Part shown: positions 32,341 to 41,413 of the stretch, one piece after another
Numbering within the stretch: the first letter of the stretch is position 1
Layout: every line of letters begins with the position of its first letter
Assembly (NCBI RefSeq): GCF_014695575.1
Contig: NZ_JACJOO010000053.1
Coordinates: 1 to 64,000 of the forward strand
Direction: 5' to 3'
Origin: Leptolyngbya sp. FACHB-8
GTDB taxonomy: Bacteria; Cyanobacteriota; Cyanobacteriia; Elainellales; Elainellaceae
DNA: 64,000 bases
The notes under the pieces: generated by a model
What the model saw: only the letters and a program-made list of their open reading frames with translations
Databases searched by the model: none
What the model was told of the DNA's origin: nothing
Program-made: the position numbers and the translations under genes

Positions 32341-33309
32341 ATGACCATTAAGCCGATTCGATCCCTCGCGTCTCCGGCCAAAGGGGAGGTGCGATTCTTT
32401 CAGAAAGAGGCTACGCCACCGCGCTCCAAAAAACTCTGGATGGCTGCCATTAAGCCGCCGATGTATAGCGTGGCTATCATGCCCATCGCCCTGGGCACAG
32501 CGATCGCCTTTTATCAAACCGAAGCGCTTCATCTTCCGATTTTTCTACTCTTTCTTGTCTCGGCCATTCTGATTTTGGCCTGGGAAAATATCACAAACGA
32601 TGTGTTCGATTCGGACACAGGAATTGATAAAAATAAGCACCACTCCCTGGTCAACTTGACGGGTAACCGTCGCCTGGTTTTCATGATTGGCAATCTGTGC
32701 CTGACCCTGGGAGTTTTAGGGATTGGAGCGATCGCGCTGCTGCAACGGGATACGACCGTCTTGCAACTGATTCTGGCCTGTTGTGCCCTGGGCTATCTCT
32801 ACCAGGGGCCACCCTTCCGCTTAGGATACCTGGGACTGGGCGAAGTTCTCTGCTTCTTTGCCTTCGGCCCCCTGGCAGTACAAGCAGCTTACTACAGCCA
32901 GGCTCAGCACTTCTCAGGCATGGCTCTGGCCGCCTCGGTGATTCTGGGCATTACCACCAGCCTGGTGCTGTTCTGTTCCCACTTTCATCAGGTGAACGAC
33001 GATATTGCAGCCGGGAAGCGATCGCCCATTGTTCGTCTAGGTACTCAGCGTGGTGCAGCCCTGCTCCCCTGGATTTGCAGTAGTGTTTTCTTCCTGGCGG
33101 GCCTGTTTCTGGGATTTCAAATCTTCCCGTTGTGGACGCTGCTGATTTTGCTCAGTACGCCTCCAGCGGTGCAGTTGTGTAAGCATGTGTGGCGCTTCCA
33201 CAACCATCCTGACAAAGTGAGCAACTGCAAATTTATTGCCGTAGCATTTCACTTTTGGAGTGGGGTACTGTTATGTGCGGGGTTTGCGATCGCGGCTCTC
33301 TCTACCTAA
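32341..33309 (+). CDS. menA: 2-carboxy-1,4-naphthoquinone phytyltransferase MenA
   Basis: MenA attaches the phytyl chain to the naphthoquinone ring in phylloquinone synthesis, in the membrane. The 322-residue UbiA-family protein has about eight helices. The first Asp-rich motif is NDVFDSDTG (preceded by ENIT), and the second region is NDDIAAGKRSPIVRLG. Both carry the Mg-prenyl-diphosphate ligands. An N-terminal extension of about 35 residues precedes the first helix; later starts are possible. It pairs divergently with menF. Confidence 0.92.
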   Translation: MTIKPIRSLASPAKGEVRFFQKEATPPRSKKLWMAAIKPPMYSVAIMPIALGTAIAFYQTEALHLPIFLLFLVSAILILAWENITNDVFDSDTGIDKNKHHSLVNLTGNRRLVFMIGNLCLTLGVLGIGAIALLQRDTTVLQLILACCALGYLYQGPPFRLGYLGLGEVLCFFAFGPLAVQAAYYSQAQHFSGMALAASVILGITTSLVLFCSHFHQVNDDIAAGKRSPIVRLGTQRGAALLPWICSSVFFLAGLFLGFQIFPLWTLLILLSTPPAVQLCKHVWRFHNHPDKVSNCKFIAVAFHFWSGVLLCAGFAIAALST

Positions 33310-33321
33310 CTCCCTCTGTAA

Positions 33322-33390
33322 AGACCTGCTGGATAAATCGTTTTTTGAGGGCGTAAATCGCTGCGAGCCAGGCAACAATTTACACAGAAG
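33322..33390. repeat. Family C repeat element, degraded copy 3
   Basis: AGACCTGCTGGATAAATCG and TTTTTTGAGGGCGTAAATCG follow the family C layout seen at 51697-51775 (AGACCTCCTGCATGAATCG and so on). The right arm has decayed to GGCAACAATTTACAC, so the stem is weak. It follows the menA stop. Confidence 0.6.
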
Positions 33391-33396
33391 AACTAA

Positions 33397-33427
33397 AAGA
33401 GGCACGGTGCATTACACCGTGCCTCTT
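33397..33427. terminator. Bidirectional terminator between menA and ycf23
   Basis: AAGAGGCACGGTG (33397-33409) pairs perfectly with CACCGTGCCTCTT (33415-33427) around a 5-base loop, between convergent genes. Confidence 0.65.
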
Positions 33428-33445
33428 CTGTTTATCGAGTTCTCA

Positions 33446-34189
33446 TTAACGACGAACAGGAACGGTGTTGGAAATCGCTTCTACCAGGCTCCGCACAGCG
33501 GCGATCATCGCCACTTCGCTGTTGAGTTGGTTGATAGCAGAACCAACACCGATGCCTGCGGCTCCAGCGGCGATCGCCATGGGAGCCGTGACGCTGGAGA
33601 GACCCGACGCACAAAGCACGGGAACGGAAACGGCCCGAGAAATTTCAGAAGCGGCTGCCAGAGTAGGAGCGGCTTTCTCGATCAGGCCCAGGGTGCCAGG
33701 GTGAGTGGGCTGACTGCTGGTGCCACCTTCGGTTTGAATAACATCTGCACCGGCTTCTACTAGAGCCTGGGCCAGGTCAACTTGCTGATCCAGGGTGAGG
33801 ATGTGGGGCACGGTCACCGACAGGGTGATGTTGGGTAGCAGCGCGCGGGTTTCGCGGGTCAGAGCCAGTACTTCCTCGGCTTCAAAGCGACGGCCCTGAG
33901 CGTAGAACGCATCAAAGTTACCAATTTCAATCAGGTCAGCTCCAGCGTTAACGCAGATCACAAATCCCTGAGGGTCGACCGCCGAAACGCAAATGGGCAG
34001 AGTAGTCAGTTGTTTAGCCCGGTGCACCAGTTCAGGACGAGCAGCAATGTCTACAAAGGTTGCACCACCGCGATCGGCAGCCAGAACGACAGCAGCCACG
34101 CGCTCGATATCGTAATTGGTCAAACCGCTGATAACTTTGAGGGCGTTGCGCTTGTGGAAGGCACTGTGAAGCGTCGGATGCATGGTCAT
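33446..34189 (-). CDS. ycf23: Ycf23/DUF561 TIM-barrel protein
   Basis: The 247-residue soluble protein matches the Ycf23/DUF561 family, conserved in cyanobacteria and red-lineage plastids. It opens with HSAFHKRNALKVISGLTNYD. It shows the alternating beta-alpha pattern of a TIM barrel: ATFVDIAARPELV, LPICVSAVDPQGF, GADLIEIGNFD, LSVTVPHIL, GADVIQTEGGT, VPVLCASGLS and GAAGIGVGSAIN. The GIGVGSAIN end resembles a phosphate-binding loop. The reaction is unknown. It lies upstream of the menA convergence point and about 310 bases from cpcT. Confidence 0.88.
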   Translation of the reverse strand: MTMHPTLHSAFHKRNALKVISGLTNYDIERVAAVVLAADRGGATFVDIAARPELVHRAKQLTTLPICVSAVDPQGFVICVNAGADLIEIGNFDAFYAQGRRFEAEEVLALTRETRALLPNITLSVTVPHILTLDQQVDLAQALVEAGADVIQTEGGTSSQPTHPGTLGLIEKAAPTLAAASEISRAVSVPVLCASGLSSVTAPMAIAAGAAGIGVGSAINQLNSEVAMIAAVRSLVEAISNTVPVRR

Positions 34190-34417
34190 GAATGTCCTCG
34201 TTAATGACTCAAGTGAGGGGCGATCGCGATTGAAAGCTACCAGAACGGCACCCCAAAGACTCTAGAGCGAATCATGATTTGCCTCTAGCGCAGGGATTGT
34301 ACCGTACGGGCTTTTCAAACGAACACCAGGTTGCAGAGAATAAGATTCGCAAACCGTAGGGATTATTGTGCCACACTCCATGCTTGCCCACCGTGTTTGA
34401 GCATTGATTCTAGTCTC

Positions 34418-34451
34418 GTTCAGTTTTGCTGCGATCGCAGCAAAACTGAAC
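34418..34451. repeat. 34-bp perfect palindrome centred on HIP1
   Basis: Bases 34418-34451 are a perfect palindrome whose middle is GCGATCGC. Outer bases extend it with TTCAGTTTTGCT and its complement. It sits next to the cpcT terminator. Confidence 0.8.
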
Positions 34452-34454
34452 ACA

Positions 34455-34489
34455 GCAAAAGAGAGTGGGATTGGCCCACTCTCTTTTGC
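34455..34489 (-). terminator. cpcT terminator
   Basis: GCAAAAGAGAGTGGG (34455-34469) pairs perfectly with CCCACTCTCTTTTGC (34475-34489), 12 bases after the cpcT stop. The minus strand ends the stem in CTCTTTTGC. Confidence 0.65.
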
Positions 34490-34501
34490 AAAGATTGGCG
34501 A

Positions 34502-35089
34502 CTAGACCGCAACTTCATCGGCAAAGCGTGTACGGGCTACAAAGTGGAACGGCCCCGCGACAGAACCCCATACCAGTTCATCGGTTTCTGGATCACGGCC
34601 CCGATCGTAGCTAATGAGGGTTTCACCATCCGCTTCAAAGGCGTTGTCCAGATAGGTGGTTTTATCCTTCCGCACGACTATACAGCCTTTACCAATCACC
34701 TGCCCCCGAAAACACTTGCCGGTCCACTCTACATTCATGTCGCAGCCGGACATTTTTTCGAGGCGATCGCCCGTCAATTTCTCCAACCGGGTGCGATCGC
34801 GGGAGGCTCCAAAGAATTCCGCTTCATCCTTAACTTTGTAGTTTTCTAAAAGGATGCGCCCGTCCTCCACCAACATTTTCAGCACCCGCACTCGATAGGG
34901 CTGATCGAGCGCCATGTCGTAAGCTTGCTCCAAAAATAATGCCGGGGTACCCAACAAATCTGTTGGTAAGGGACGCATGCACACCCGTATGTGGGCGAAG
35001 AAGGGAGGATTTTCAAAAGCCTGCTCTTGATTGCTGTAGTCCGCTGCCATCCAGCGCATCAGGGTGGCAACATCCGTCGCATGGGTCAT
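34502..35089 (-). CDS. cpcT: CpcT/CpeT-type phycobiliprotein lyase
   Basis: The 195-residue protein matches the CpcT/CpeT chromophore lyases. In studied species CpcT attaches phycocyanobilin to the distal cysteine (Cys153/155) of the phycocyanin beta subunit. It forms an antiparallel beta-barrel dimer in the cytoplasm. Visible blocks are LMRWMAADYSNQEQAFENPP, FFAHIRVCMRPL, LFLEQAYDMALDQPYRVRVL, GCDMNVEWTGKCFRGQVIG and TYLDNAFEADGETLISYDRG. CpcT and CpeT cannot be separated from sequence alone. Two other bilin lyase genes (cpcE, cpcF) lie 6-8 kb away, but no phycobiliprotein gene is in the window. Confidence 0.9.
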   Translation of the reverse strand: MTHATDVATLMRWMAADYSNQEQAFENPPFFAHIRVCMRPLPTDLLGTPALFLEQAYDMALDQPYRVRVLKMLVEDGRILLENYKVKDEAEFFGASRDRTRLEKLTGDRLEKMSGCDMNVEWTGKCFRGQVIGKGCIVVRKDKTTYLDNAFEADGETLISYDRGRDPETDELVWGSVAGPFHFVARTRFADEVAV

Positions 35090-35129
35090 GGGTATAAGGA
35101 GGTTTTCGTTAGAGTTTTGTGACAGTCAT

Positions 35130-35225
35130 TATGATAAGGCAGAAGGCAGAGGGCAGGAGGCGGAAGGTGGGAGGGAAAATGGTGAAGTTGAGGGCTGTGG
35201 GAGAGGGAAGCAGAGATGGGAGTAG
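35130..35225. repeat. Purine-rich heptamer repeat tract
   Basis: GGCAGAAGGCAGAGGGCAGG and following purine-rich units cover this stretch. It is the reverse complement of the type at 6260-6312. It is the largest part of the cpcT-ppk1 intergenic region (602 bases) and holds no gene. Confidence 0.6.
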
Positions 35226-35246
35226 CCTATGAGCTGGGTCAGGAGT

Positions 35247-35313
35247 CATCAGGTGTTTTCTTGTTGGGTCATGCGTATGGAGTGGACATCACCCAACAAG
35301 AAAACACCTGATG
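35247..35313. repeat. 23-bp perfect hairpin
   Basis: CATCAGGTGTTTTCTTGTTG and three more bases (35247-35269) pair perfectly with 35291-35313 around a 21-base loop. The remaining 380 bases to ppk1 show no convincing gene. Confidence 0.75.
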
Positions 35314-35691
35314 CTTTTTAAGACCACGGCTTAGCGGGGAGCGGTAAATTAGAACTAGGGCAACTTGTTGAGAAAGAAGGGTTTAGCTTCTTAAGTAGAG
35401 GAATCAGAAACCTTTTGCTGGAGATTTTGCATGAATACTTTTGAGCGTTCAGCATGAGTGCCTAAGAGCTCCAACGCTAACCGCTAATAGCCCTATGTAC
35501 GAGGGCAGCGTGCGGATCAACAAGCTCCTTGGAATAAGGAGCAGAAGCATTTCCCATCCAGGCCCTCTGGCGAACCTGTCTTTCCTTCGGCTCCTGCCCT
35601 TCATCCTTTGCTCTATCCCGATGTCTTTAACAACACCTCCATTCCTCAAAACCTTTTGGGATGATTTCACTAACGCAGTAGGGGCCGCACG

Positions 35692-37833
35692 ATGACGACA
35701 ACCGCGAAGGCAACACAAGAAAATATTAATCTCAGTAATCCGGCTTACTATCTCAACCGAGAGTTGAGCTGGTTGGAGTTTAACCGTCGGGTTTTGCATG
35801 AGGCGTTTGATCCTCGTACCCCATTGCTAGAGCGGTTGAAGTTTACAGCTATCTTTAGCTCCAATCTGGATGAGTTTTTTATGGTGCGGGTCGCCATCCT
35901 GAAAGAGCAGGTCGAGGCGCAGGTGAGTCGCTTAACACCGGATGGGCGATCGCCCAAACAGCAACTCATTGAAATCTGTCAACAACTGCGACCCATGGTG
36001 GTTGAACAGCATCGATTTTTTGAGCAAACCTTGCGGCCTCAGCTTGAAACCCATGGCATTTATTTACTGAATTACATCGACCTCAACCAGGAACAGCGGC
36101 TTTATCTGCAACAGTACTTTGAGAAGCGCATTTTCCCGGTTCTCACTCCTCTGGCAATCGACCCAGCCCACCCATTCCCCCACATTTCCAACCTGAGTCT
36201 GAACCTCGCCGTACTCGTCAAAGATCCACAAACCGATAATGAGCGGTTCGCTCGGGTGAAAGTCCCCAACAGCTTGCCCCGGTTCATTACCCTACCCGAG
36301 AACTTACAAGTATTTGACAAGGATGGTCACGCTATGGTGTGGGCAGGGATACCGCTGGAACAGGTGGTTGCGCACAATCTAGACGTGTTGTTCCCAGGTA
36401 TGGCGATTCAGGAGTATTATCCTTTTCGCATTACGCGTGATGCAGACTTTGAGGTGAGTGAAGATGAAGCGGACGACCTGCTGCTGGCGATCGAGCAAGA
36501 ATTGCGGCGGCGGCGGTTTGGCGGCTCGGTCGTCAGGATGGAGGTCTACCCCTCTATGCCGGAGAACATACGGCAGACCCTGATGGAGGAAATGGAGCTG
36601 GTTGAAGGCGACATTTACGAAGTGGAAGGGTTACTGAATCTCAAAGACTTATTTGCATTAGCTGGATTGCCACTGCCAGAACTGAAGGATGAACCCTGGC
36701 CTCCGGTGCTTCCCGCACGGTTGCGATCGCCCAACGACGAGCAAGAAGCACCGGATATGTTTACAGTGATTCGCAATGGCGACTTGCTCGTGCATCATCC
36801 TTATGAATCGTTCAGCGCTACGGTAGAACAATTCATCTACCAGGCAGCTCACGACTCCCATGTGCTGGCCATTAAGATGACCCTGTACCGCACATCGGGA
36901 GACTCGCCCATCGTTAACGCTCTGATTGCCGCTGCTCAGAACGGTAAACAGGTCGCGGCTCTGGTAGAACTGAAAGCCCGTTTTGATGAGGAAAACAACA
37001 TCACCTGGGCACGCAAGCTAGAAGATGCGGGGGTGCATGTCGTGTATGGCGTTGTGGGTCTGAAAACCCACACCAAAGTAGTTCTGGTGGTACGCCAGGA
37101 AAATGAGGAAATTCGCCGTTATGTGCACATTGGCACGGGCAACTATAATTCCAAAACAGCACGGCTATACACGGATTTGGGATTGCTCAGCTGCCGGGAT
37201 GAGTTGGGAGCTGACCTGACGGATTTGTTCAATTACCTGACGGGGTATTCGCGTCAGCATGCCTATCGGAAGCTGCTCGTCGCTCCGGTCAATTTGCGCG
37301 ATCGCATGTCTGCCCTGATCCGTCGCGAAATCGACCATGCCCGTGATGGCCGCGATGGTCGTATCATTGCCAAGATGAATTCGCTGGTAGACGCCAAAAT
37401 TATTGTTCTACTCTACGAAGCTTCCCAGGCTGGGGTAAAAATTGACCTGATTATTCGAGGTATCTGCTGCCTCCGCCCTGGCATTGAGGGGGTTAGCGAG
37501 AATATCCGCGTCATCAGCATTATTGGGCGGCTCCTGGAGCATTCCCGTATCTTTTACTTCGGCAATGGTGGGGAGGAGGAAGTCTATATCGGCAGTGCCG
37601 ATTGGATGCCCCGCAACCTGGATCGACGGGTAGAAGCCATTACCCCCGTAGAAGACCCCGCTCTGATGGCGGATTTGAAGGAACAGCTTGATATTTTTAT
37701 GGACGACAATCGCCAGTGCTGGGATTTACATGCCGATGGCACCTACACCCAGCGCCGTCCTGATAACGGCACTGTTTTAAACGCTCAGGAGTTTTTAATG
37801 CAGCGCGCGGTAGAAGCCAGCCAGATTCGATAA
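35692..37833 (+). CDS. ppk1: Polyphosphate kinase 1
   Basis: PPK1 reversibly builds polyphosphate from ATP. The 713-residue length and four-domain layout are standard: N-terminal YLNRELSWLEFNRRVL, head domain, and two phospholipase-D-like C-terminal domains. The autophosphorylated histidine lies in RYVHIGTGNYNSKTARLYTD, and the second conserved histidine in LLEHSRIFYFGNG. The ATP-contact residues in KMTLYRTSGDSPIV and ARFDEENNITWA are present. The ATG at 35692 has only a weak purine-rich upstream sequence. It converges with the GGDEF-EAL gene. With ppk2 at 10.7 kb, both kinase types are in one window. Confidence 0.97.
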   Translation: MTTTAKATQENINLSNPAYYLNRELSWLEFNRRVLHEAFDPRTPLLERLKFTAIFSSNLDEFFMVRVAILKEQVEAQVSRLTPDGRSPKQQLIEICQQLRPMVVEQHRFFEQTLRPQLETHGIYLLNYIDLNQEQRLYLQQYFEKRIFPVLTPLAIDPAHPFPHISNLSLNLAVLVKDPQTDNERFARVKVPNSLPRFITLPENLQVFDKDGHAMVWAGIPLEQVVAHNLDVLFPGMAIQEYYPFRITRDADFEVSEDEADDLLLAIEQELRRRRFGGSVVRMEVYPSMPENIRQTLMEEMELVEGDIYEVEGLLNLKDLFALAGLPLPELKDEPWPPVLPARLRSPNDEQEAPDMFTVIRNGDLLVHHPYESFSATVEQFIYQAAHDSHVLAIKMTLYRTSGDSPIVNALIAAAQNGKQVAALVELKARFDEENNITWARKLEDAGVHVVYGVVGLKTHTKVVLVVRQENEEIRRYVHIGTGNYNSKTARLYTDLGLLSCRDELGADLTDLFNYLTGYSRQHAYRKLLVAPVNLRDRMSALIRREIDHARDGRDGRIIAKMNSLVDAKIIVLLYEASQAGVKIDLIIRGICCLRPGIEGVSENIRVISIIGRLLEHSRIFYFGNGGEEEVYIGSADWMPRNLDRRVEAITPVEDPALMADLKEQLDIFMDDNRQCWDLHADGTYTQRRPDNGTVLNAQEFLMQRAVEASQIR

Positions 37834-37892
37834 ATTTAGGTTGATGGGGGTCTGTAGACACTCCAATCAACCCAAAAGCAAGAATCGTGAAC

Positions 37893-37929
37893 GAGGCATG
37901 GTGGTGTACAACGCACACAACCATGCCTC
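37893..37929. terminator. Bidirectional hairpin between ppk1 and the GGDEF-EAL gene
   Basis: GAGGCATGGTGGTGT (37893-37907) pairs with ACACAACCATGCCTC (37915-37929) with one mismatch, between convergent stops. Confidence 0.6.
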
Positions 37930-37937
37930 AGTTCTGG

Positions 37938-40900
37938 TTAAAACAAAGAGCGGCCCTCCTGAAGCAACTCATAGGCTTTACCGGCGGGAAGCCCTCGGGA
38001 AAACAGGTAGCCCTGCCCCATTTCACAACCCATAGCCTGAATTTGGGCCAGTTGTTGGAGGGTCTCAATCCCTTCGGCGATCGCCTCCAATCCCAACTGA
38101 TGGCTGAGGGCAATGATGGTGGCAGCAATCTGACAGTTTTTGCTGTCTTCTTGCATCTGCAATACAAAAGAACGGTCAATTTTGAGAGCATCAACGGGCA
38201 GCCGATGCAGATAGTTGAGCGAAGAATACCCTGTTCCAAAATCATCAATGCTGATATGTACACCTCGGACCTGAATTTGTGTCAGCACTTCAATCGTGGT
38301 TGTAATGTCTGCAATCAGCATGCTTTCGGTAATTTCCAGCGTCAGACAGCGGCTGGGAATTTGCGTCTCTGCCAGAATTGCATCGATATGATCGAGCAAC
38401 AGAGGATTGTAGAGATCCTGAGCGGAAAGGTTTACGCTCATACGGAGGGCTGACCACTGGGGAAATTTCTGTTGCCAGACGGCGAGTTGCCGACAGGCTT
38501 CGCCCATCACCCAAATGTCGAGGGGCACAATCAAGCCGGTTTCTTCTAGCAATGGAATAAATGCGGCTGGCCCGGTAAATCCTTGAACGGGATGATTCCA
38601 ATGCACGAGGGCTTCAAAGCCTACAAGATGGCCGGTGGCGACTTTGACAATGGGTTGATAGTGCAATACAAATTCTTGCCGCTCTAGAGCTTTACGCAAG
38701 TCATTTTCCAGTTGCATTTGTTTTAGCATCTGGGCATGCATAGCCGCATCAAATATGACATAGCGGGACTTGCCCTGAGCTTTTGCGCGATACATTGCAA
38801 TATCTGCATCACGCAATAAATCAGATGCCTCAATGTATTGCGACGAGCCAATCACAATGCCAATGCTGGCACTCAACACCACCTCTCGACTTTCCATCGC
38901 CAGGGGCGATCGCAATGCGGCCAAAATCCGCTCTGCTACATCCACAATCGTCGAGTTCTGAGCCACATCATCCAGCAAAATTACGAACTCATCCCCGCCT
39001 AAGCGGGCTGCCAGATCCACCGGGCGCAGAATTTGCTGCAAGGTCTGAGCAACCGAAATCAGCAGTTCATCCCCGACCAGATGTCCCAGACTGTCGTTGA
39101 TAACTTTGAAGCGATCGAGATCCAAAAACAGCACGGCAAAGCAATAGTCTGCGTTCATCCGTTGGCGCTGAATAGCTAGCTCTAACCGTTGCATTAGCAG
39201 AGCCCGATTGGGCAAATCGGTAAGGGCATCGTGCAGGGCGTTGTAGATGAGTTGGTGCTCGGCTTGTTTGCGATCGCTAATATCCTGAAAAGCAGCGATC
39301 GCATACTGCACTGCTCCTTTGTCATCAAGAATCGGAGTTGCCCATAGTGCTAAAGGGATAACGCTGCGATCTGGACGGTGAATTTCTAGATCTTCAGCCC
39401 AGGCAAATTCTCCGGCGATCGCCCGCACATTAGGCAGCTCATCATTTGGGTAAAGCTCCTGGGTGTTCTCTCGAAACACGCGCATGCGGTAGTTCAACCC
39501 CTCCATCCCCGTCGCCGCTGTATCCTGGAGTCCCAACAAATCTTTGCCAATCTGGTTAAGGTAAGCCAGCTTACCCGTTGGGTCATGTACAGCGACACCA
39601 ACGGGCAACGCTTCCAGAAATTGCGTCAGGCGGTTTTCGCTATCCGTGAGAGCCTGGTTCAAAGACCGGAGCTGTTTGAACGATGACTGAAGCTGAAAAG
39701 CCATCTGGTTAAAAGACGCTGCCAGTTCATCCACCTCGCGGATGGGGCCTGCCGGCACTGTCGCTTGCAAGTCTCCCTGGGCAATGGCATGGGCTGCCTG
39801 ATTGAGTTGTAGCAGCGGGCGAGTCAACCGTTGTGTTGTCATCACTCCCGAATAGGTTGCTAACCCCAGAGCTGCCAAACATAGCAAAATCGTGTTGCGG
39901 TTATTGGCCTGAATCTGCGACATAAAGTCAGACTCTGGCACGACCACGACCACCAACCAATCCAACCCCCATTTGTCCTGGTAGGGCAGCACATCCACCA
40001 TGTGGGGCTTGCCATGGATGGACAGTCTCAGGTTTTGGGTCGTTTGAACGGCATCAAAAGATTGAAATTGTTGCAGCAGGGCCAGGGATGTGTCCCGTAA
40101 CAGCTCATTGTCGCTTTTTATGGCCTGGATGCGTTCTGTCTTACCATCGGGTGCGACCACAAAGGGCTGAGGTAACGCAGAACTAGCTACCAAGTTGCCA
40201 TTCCGCTCCAGGATAAAAATTTGTCCCGTATGCCCAATTTCAATTTGTTGCAGAAACTTACTGATCGCCCCCAGCCCCAAATTATTCCCGACCACCCCTT
40301 GCACTTCCCCCGTGTGATCAATGATCGGAACACTGGCAGGCAGATCGATGCGGGGGGTTATTTGCAGGGGAAAGATATCGCCCCAGGTAAATGTACGCTG
40401 CCGTAATGCCTCGGTGTACCAGGGCCGCTGTCGAATATCAATGAAATTGGGAAGAATCCGTTGAAACGCGCCCCATTCTCCATCGGGCCCCGACTCAAAA
40501 ATGCGATTGGGGCCCGGAACTTTCTCCCGTATAGCCAGCACGATTGTATCGGGCTCAAGCCGCTGAGCGGCGACAAACTGTCCGGCTGGATTGCCATAGT
40601 AAATGACCCCAATCGAGGGGTAGCTCTTGAGCTGATGCCAGAAGTACGTACCTAAAAACTTCAGATCCTGATTAGACCAGTGATTGGCAATGAGCTCTAA
40701 ATTGCTCTGATTGATGAGTTGGGCCGTTTCTAGCTGGTAATCTAAATACTCTTGAACTCGAGCCAGGCTCTCGGAGCGCACATGAGAGGAAAGCTCCTGC
40801 ACAGTTTTTGCACTGTTTTGGAAGGAGAGCCAGCCTGTAATGCCGACAGCGATCGCCATTTGCGTCACGAACGGCACAATCAGCACCCATCGCAGGGGAG

Positions 40901-40949
40901 CTTTTTGCCGAGAAGATTTCAGGCTTGCATCAGCACTGTTAGACTGCAT
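37938..40949 (-). CDS. Membrane-bound GGDEF-EAL c-di-GMP enzyme with sensor, HAMP and PAS
   Basis: From the ATG at 40949 (MQSNSADAS) the protein is 1003 residues. It has a first membrane helix (about 18-42), a large periplasmic dCache-like sensor to about 345, and a second helix. A HAMP domain (ending about 425), a PAS domain (about 440-560), a GGDEF domain and an EAL domain follow. GGDEF is intact in RLGGDEFVILLDD, and RPVD five residues upstream is a complete inhibitory I-site. EAL is intact (GFEALVHW), with ITES, DDFGTGYSSL and AEGIET. Both activities, synthesis and hydrolysis of c-di-GMP, are therefore possible. The ligand is unknown. Confidence 0.93.
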   Translation of the reverse strand: MQSNSADASLKSSRQKAPLRWVLIVPFVTQMAIAVGITGWLSFQNSAKTVQELSSHVRSESLARVQEYLDYQLETAQLINQSNLELIANHWSNQDLKFLGTYFWHQLKSYPSIGVIYYGNPAGQFVAAQRLEPDTIVLAIREKVPGPNRIFESGPDGEWGAFQRILPNFIDIRQRPWYTEALRQRTFTWGDIFPLQITPRIDLPASVPIIDHTGEVQGVVGNNLGLGAISKFLQQIEIGHTGQIFILERNGNLVASSALPQPFVVAPDGKTERIQAIKSDNELLRDTSLALLQQFQSFDAVQTTQNLRLSIHGKPHMVDVLPYQDKWGLDWLVVVVVPESDFMSQIQANNRNTILLCLAALGLATYSGVMTTQRLTRPLLQLNQAAHAIAQGDLQATVPAGPIREVDELAASFNQMAFQLQSSFKQLRSLNQALTDSENRLTQFLEALPVGVAVHDPTGKLAYLNQIGKDLLGLQDTAATGMEGLNYRMRVFRENTQELYPNDELPNVRAIAGEFAWAEDLEIHRPDRSVIPLALWATPILDDKGAVQYAIAAFQDISDRKQAEHQLIYNALHDALTDLPNRALLMQRLELAIQRQRMNADYCFAVLFLDLDRFKVINDSLGHLVGDELLISVAQTLQQILRPVDLAARLGGDEFVILLDDVAQNSTIVDVAERILAALRSPLAMESREVVLSASIGIVIGSSQYIEASDLLRDADIAMYRAKAQGKSRYVIFDAAMHAQMLKQMQLENDLRKALERQEFVLHYQPIVKVATGHLVGFEALVHWNHPVQGFTGPAAFIPLLEETGLIVPLDIWVMGEACRQLAVWQQKFPQWSALRMSVNLSAQDLYNPLLLDHIDAILAETQIPSRCLTLEITESMLIADITTTIEVLTQIQVRGVHISIDDFGTGYSSLNYLHRLPVDALKIDRSFVLQMQEDSKNCQIAATIIALSHQLGLEAIAEGIETLQQLAQIQAMGCEMGQGYLFSRGLPAGKAYELLQEGRSLF

Positions 40950-41413
40950 ACTGCGTCGAGGAAGATCCGAAAAGGCAACAGCTCCAAAGACAGGAGGGTA
41001 GAACACAAGGTGAAGTTCTGGACAAGGCGAAACAATGGAATGTGGCGGGAAAGTCAGAAGAGCCTGGAGTCAGAAGTATTCCTGCTATCACACCATTGTG
41101 CCCGCATCATCGCAGGATCTTGCCCTGCTACCCCTTAAAGGCTGAACCCGATTAAGCCTGCTTCATTAACTAACTATAAGCAGAGGGGGATGCCGGGTTT
41201 CTCTTTTTGTATCCTTAAATAACGGCAGGGCAAGCAATCTTGCCTTTTGCCTATTGAAAAAATTTTATTAGGAAGACGACCAACTTACTTCGTCTGAATG
41301 CATGAGGGTAGAACCTCTAACCGGGCGAGAGGGCTATCCCCTAGAACGGATCGTCATCCTTTCAACCTTTTTCAACTCACAATCAATACTCAGGAGTAAC
41401 AGGTCTGAAGGTT
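40950..41413. other. Intergenic region between divergent genes
   Basis: This 464-base stretch separates the GGDEF-EAL gene (minus) from cpcE (plus). I find no convincing ORF and no long hairpin, unlike most other gaps. It should hold both promoters. Confidence 0.45.

Noticed and set aside
35441-35695. An 84-codon frame before ppk1
   Set aside because: It has no ribosome site, and its sequence has no recognisable features; it overlaps the ppk1 start by four bases only by chance.
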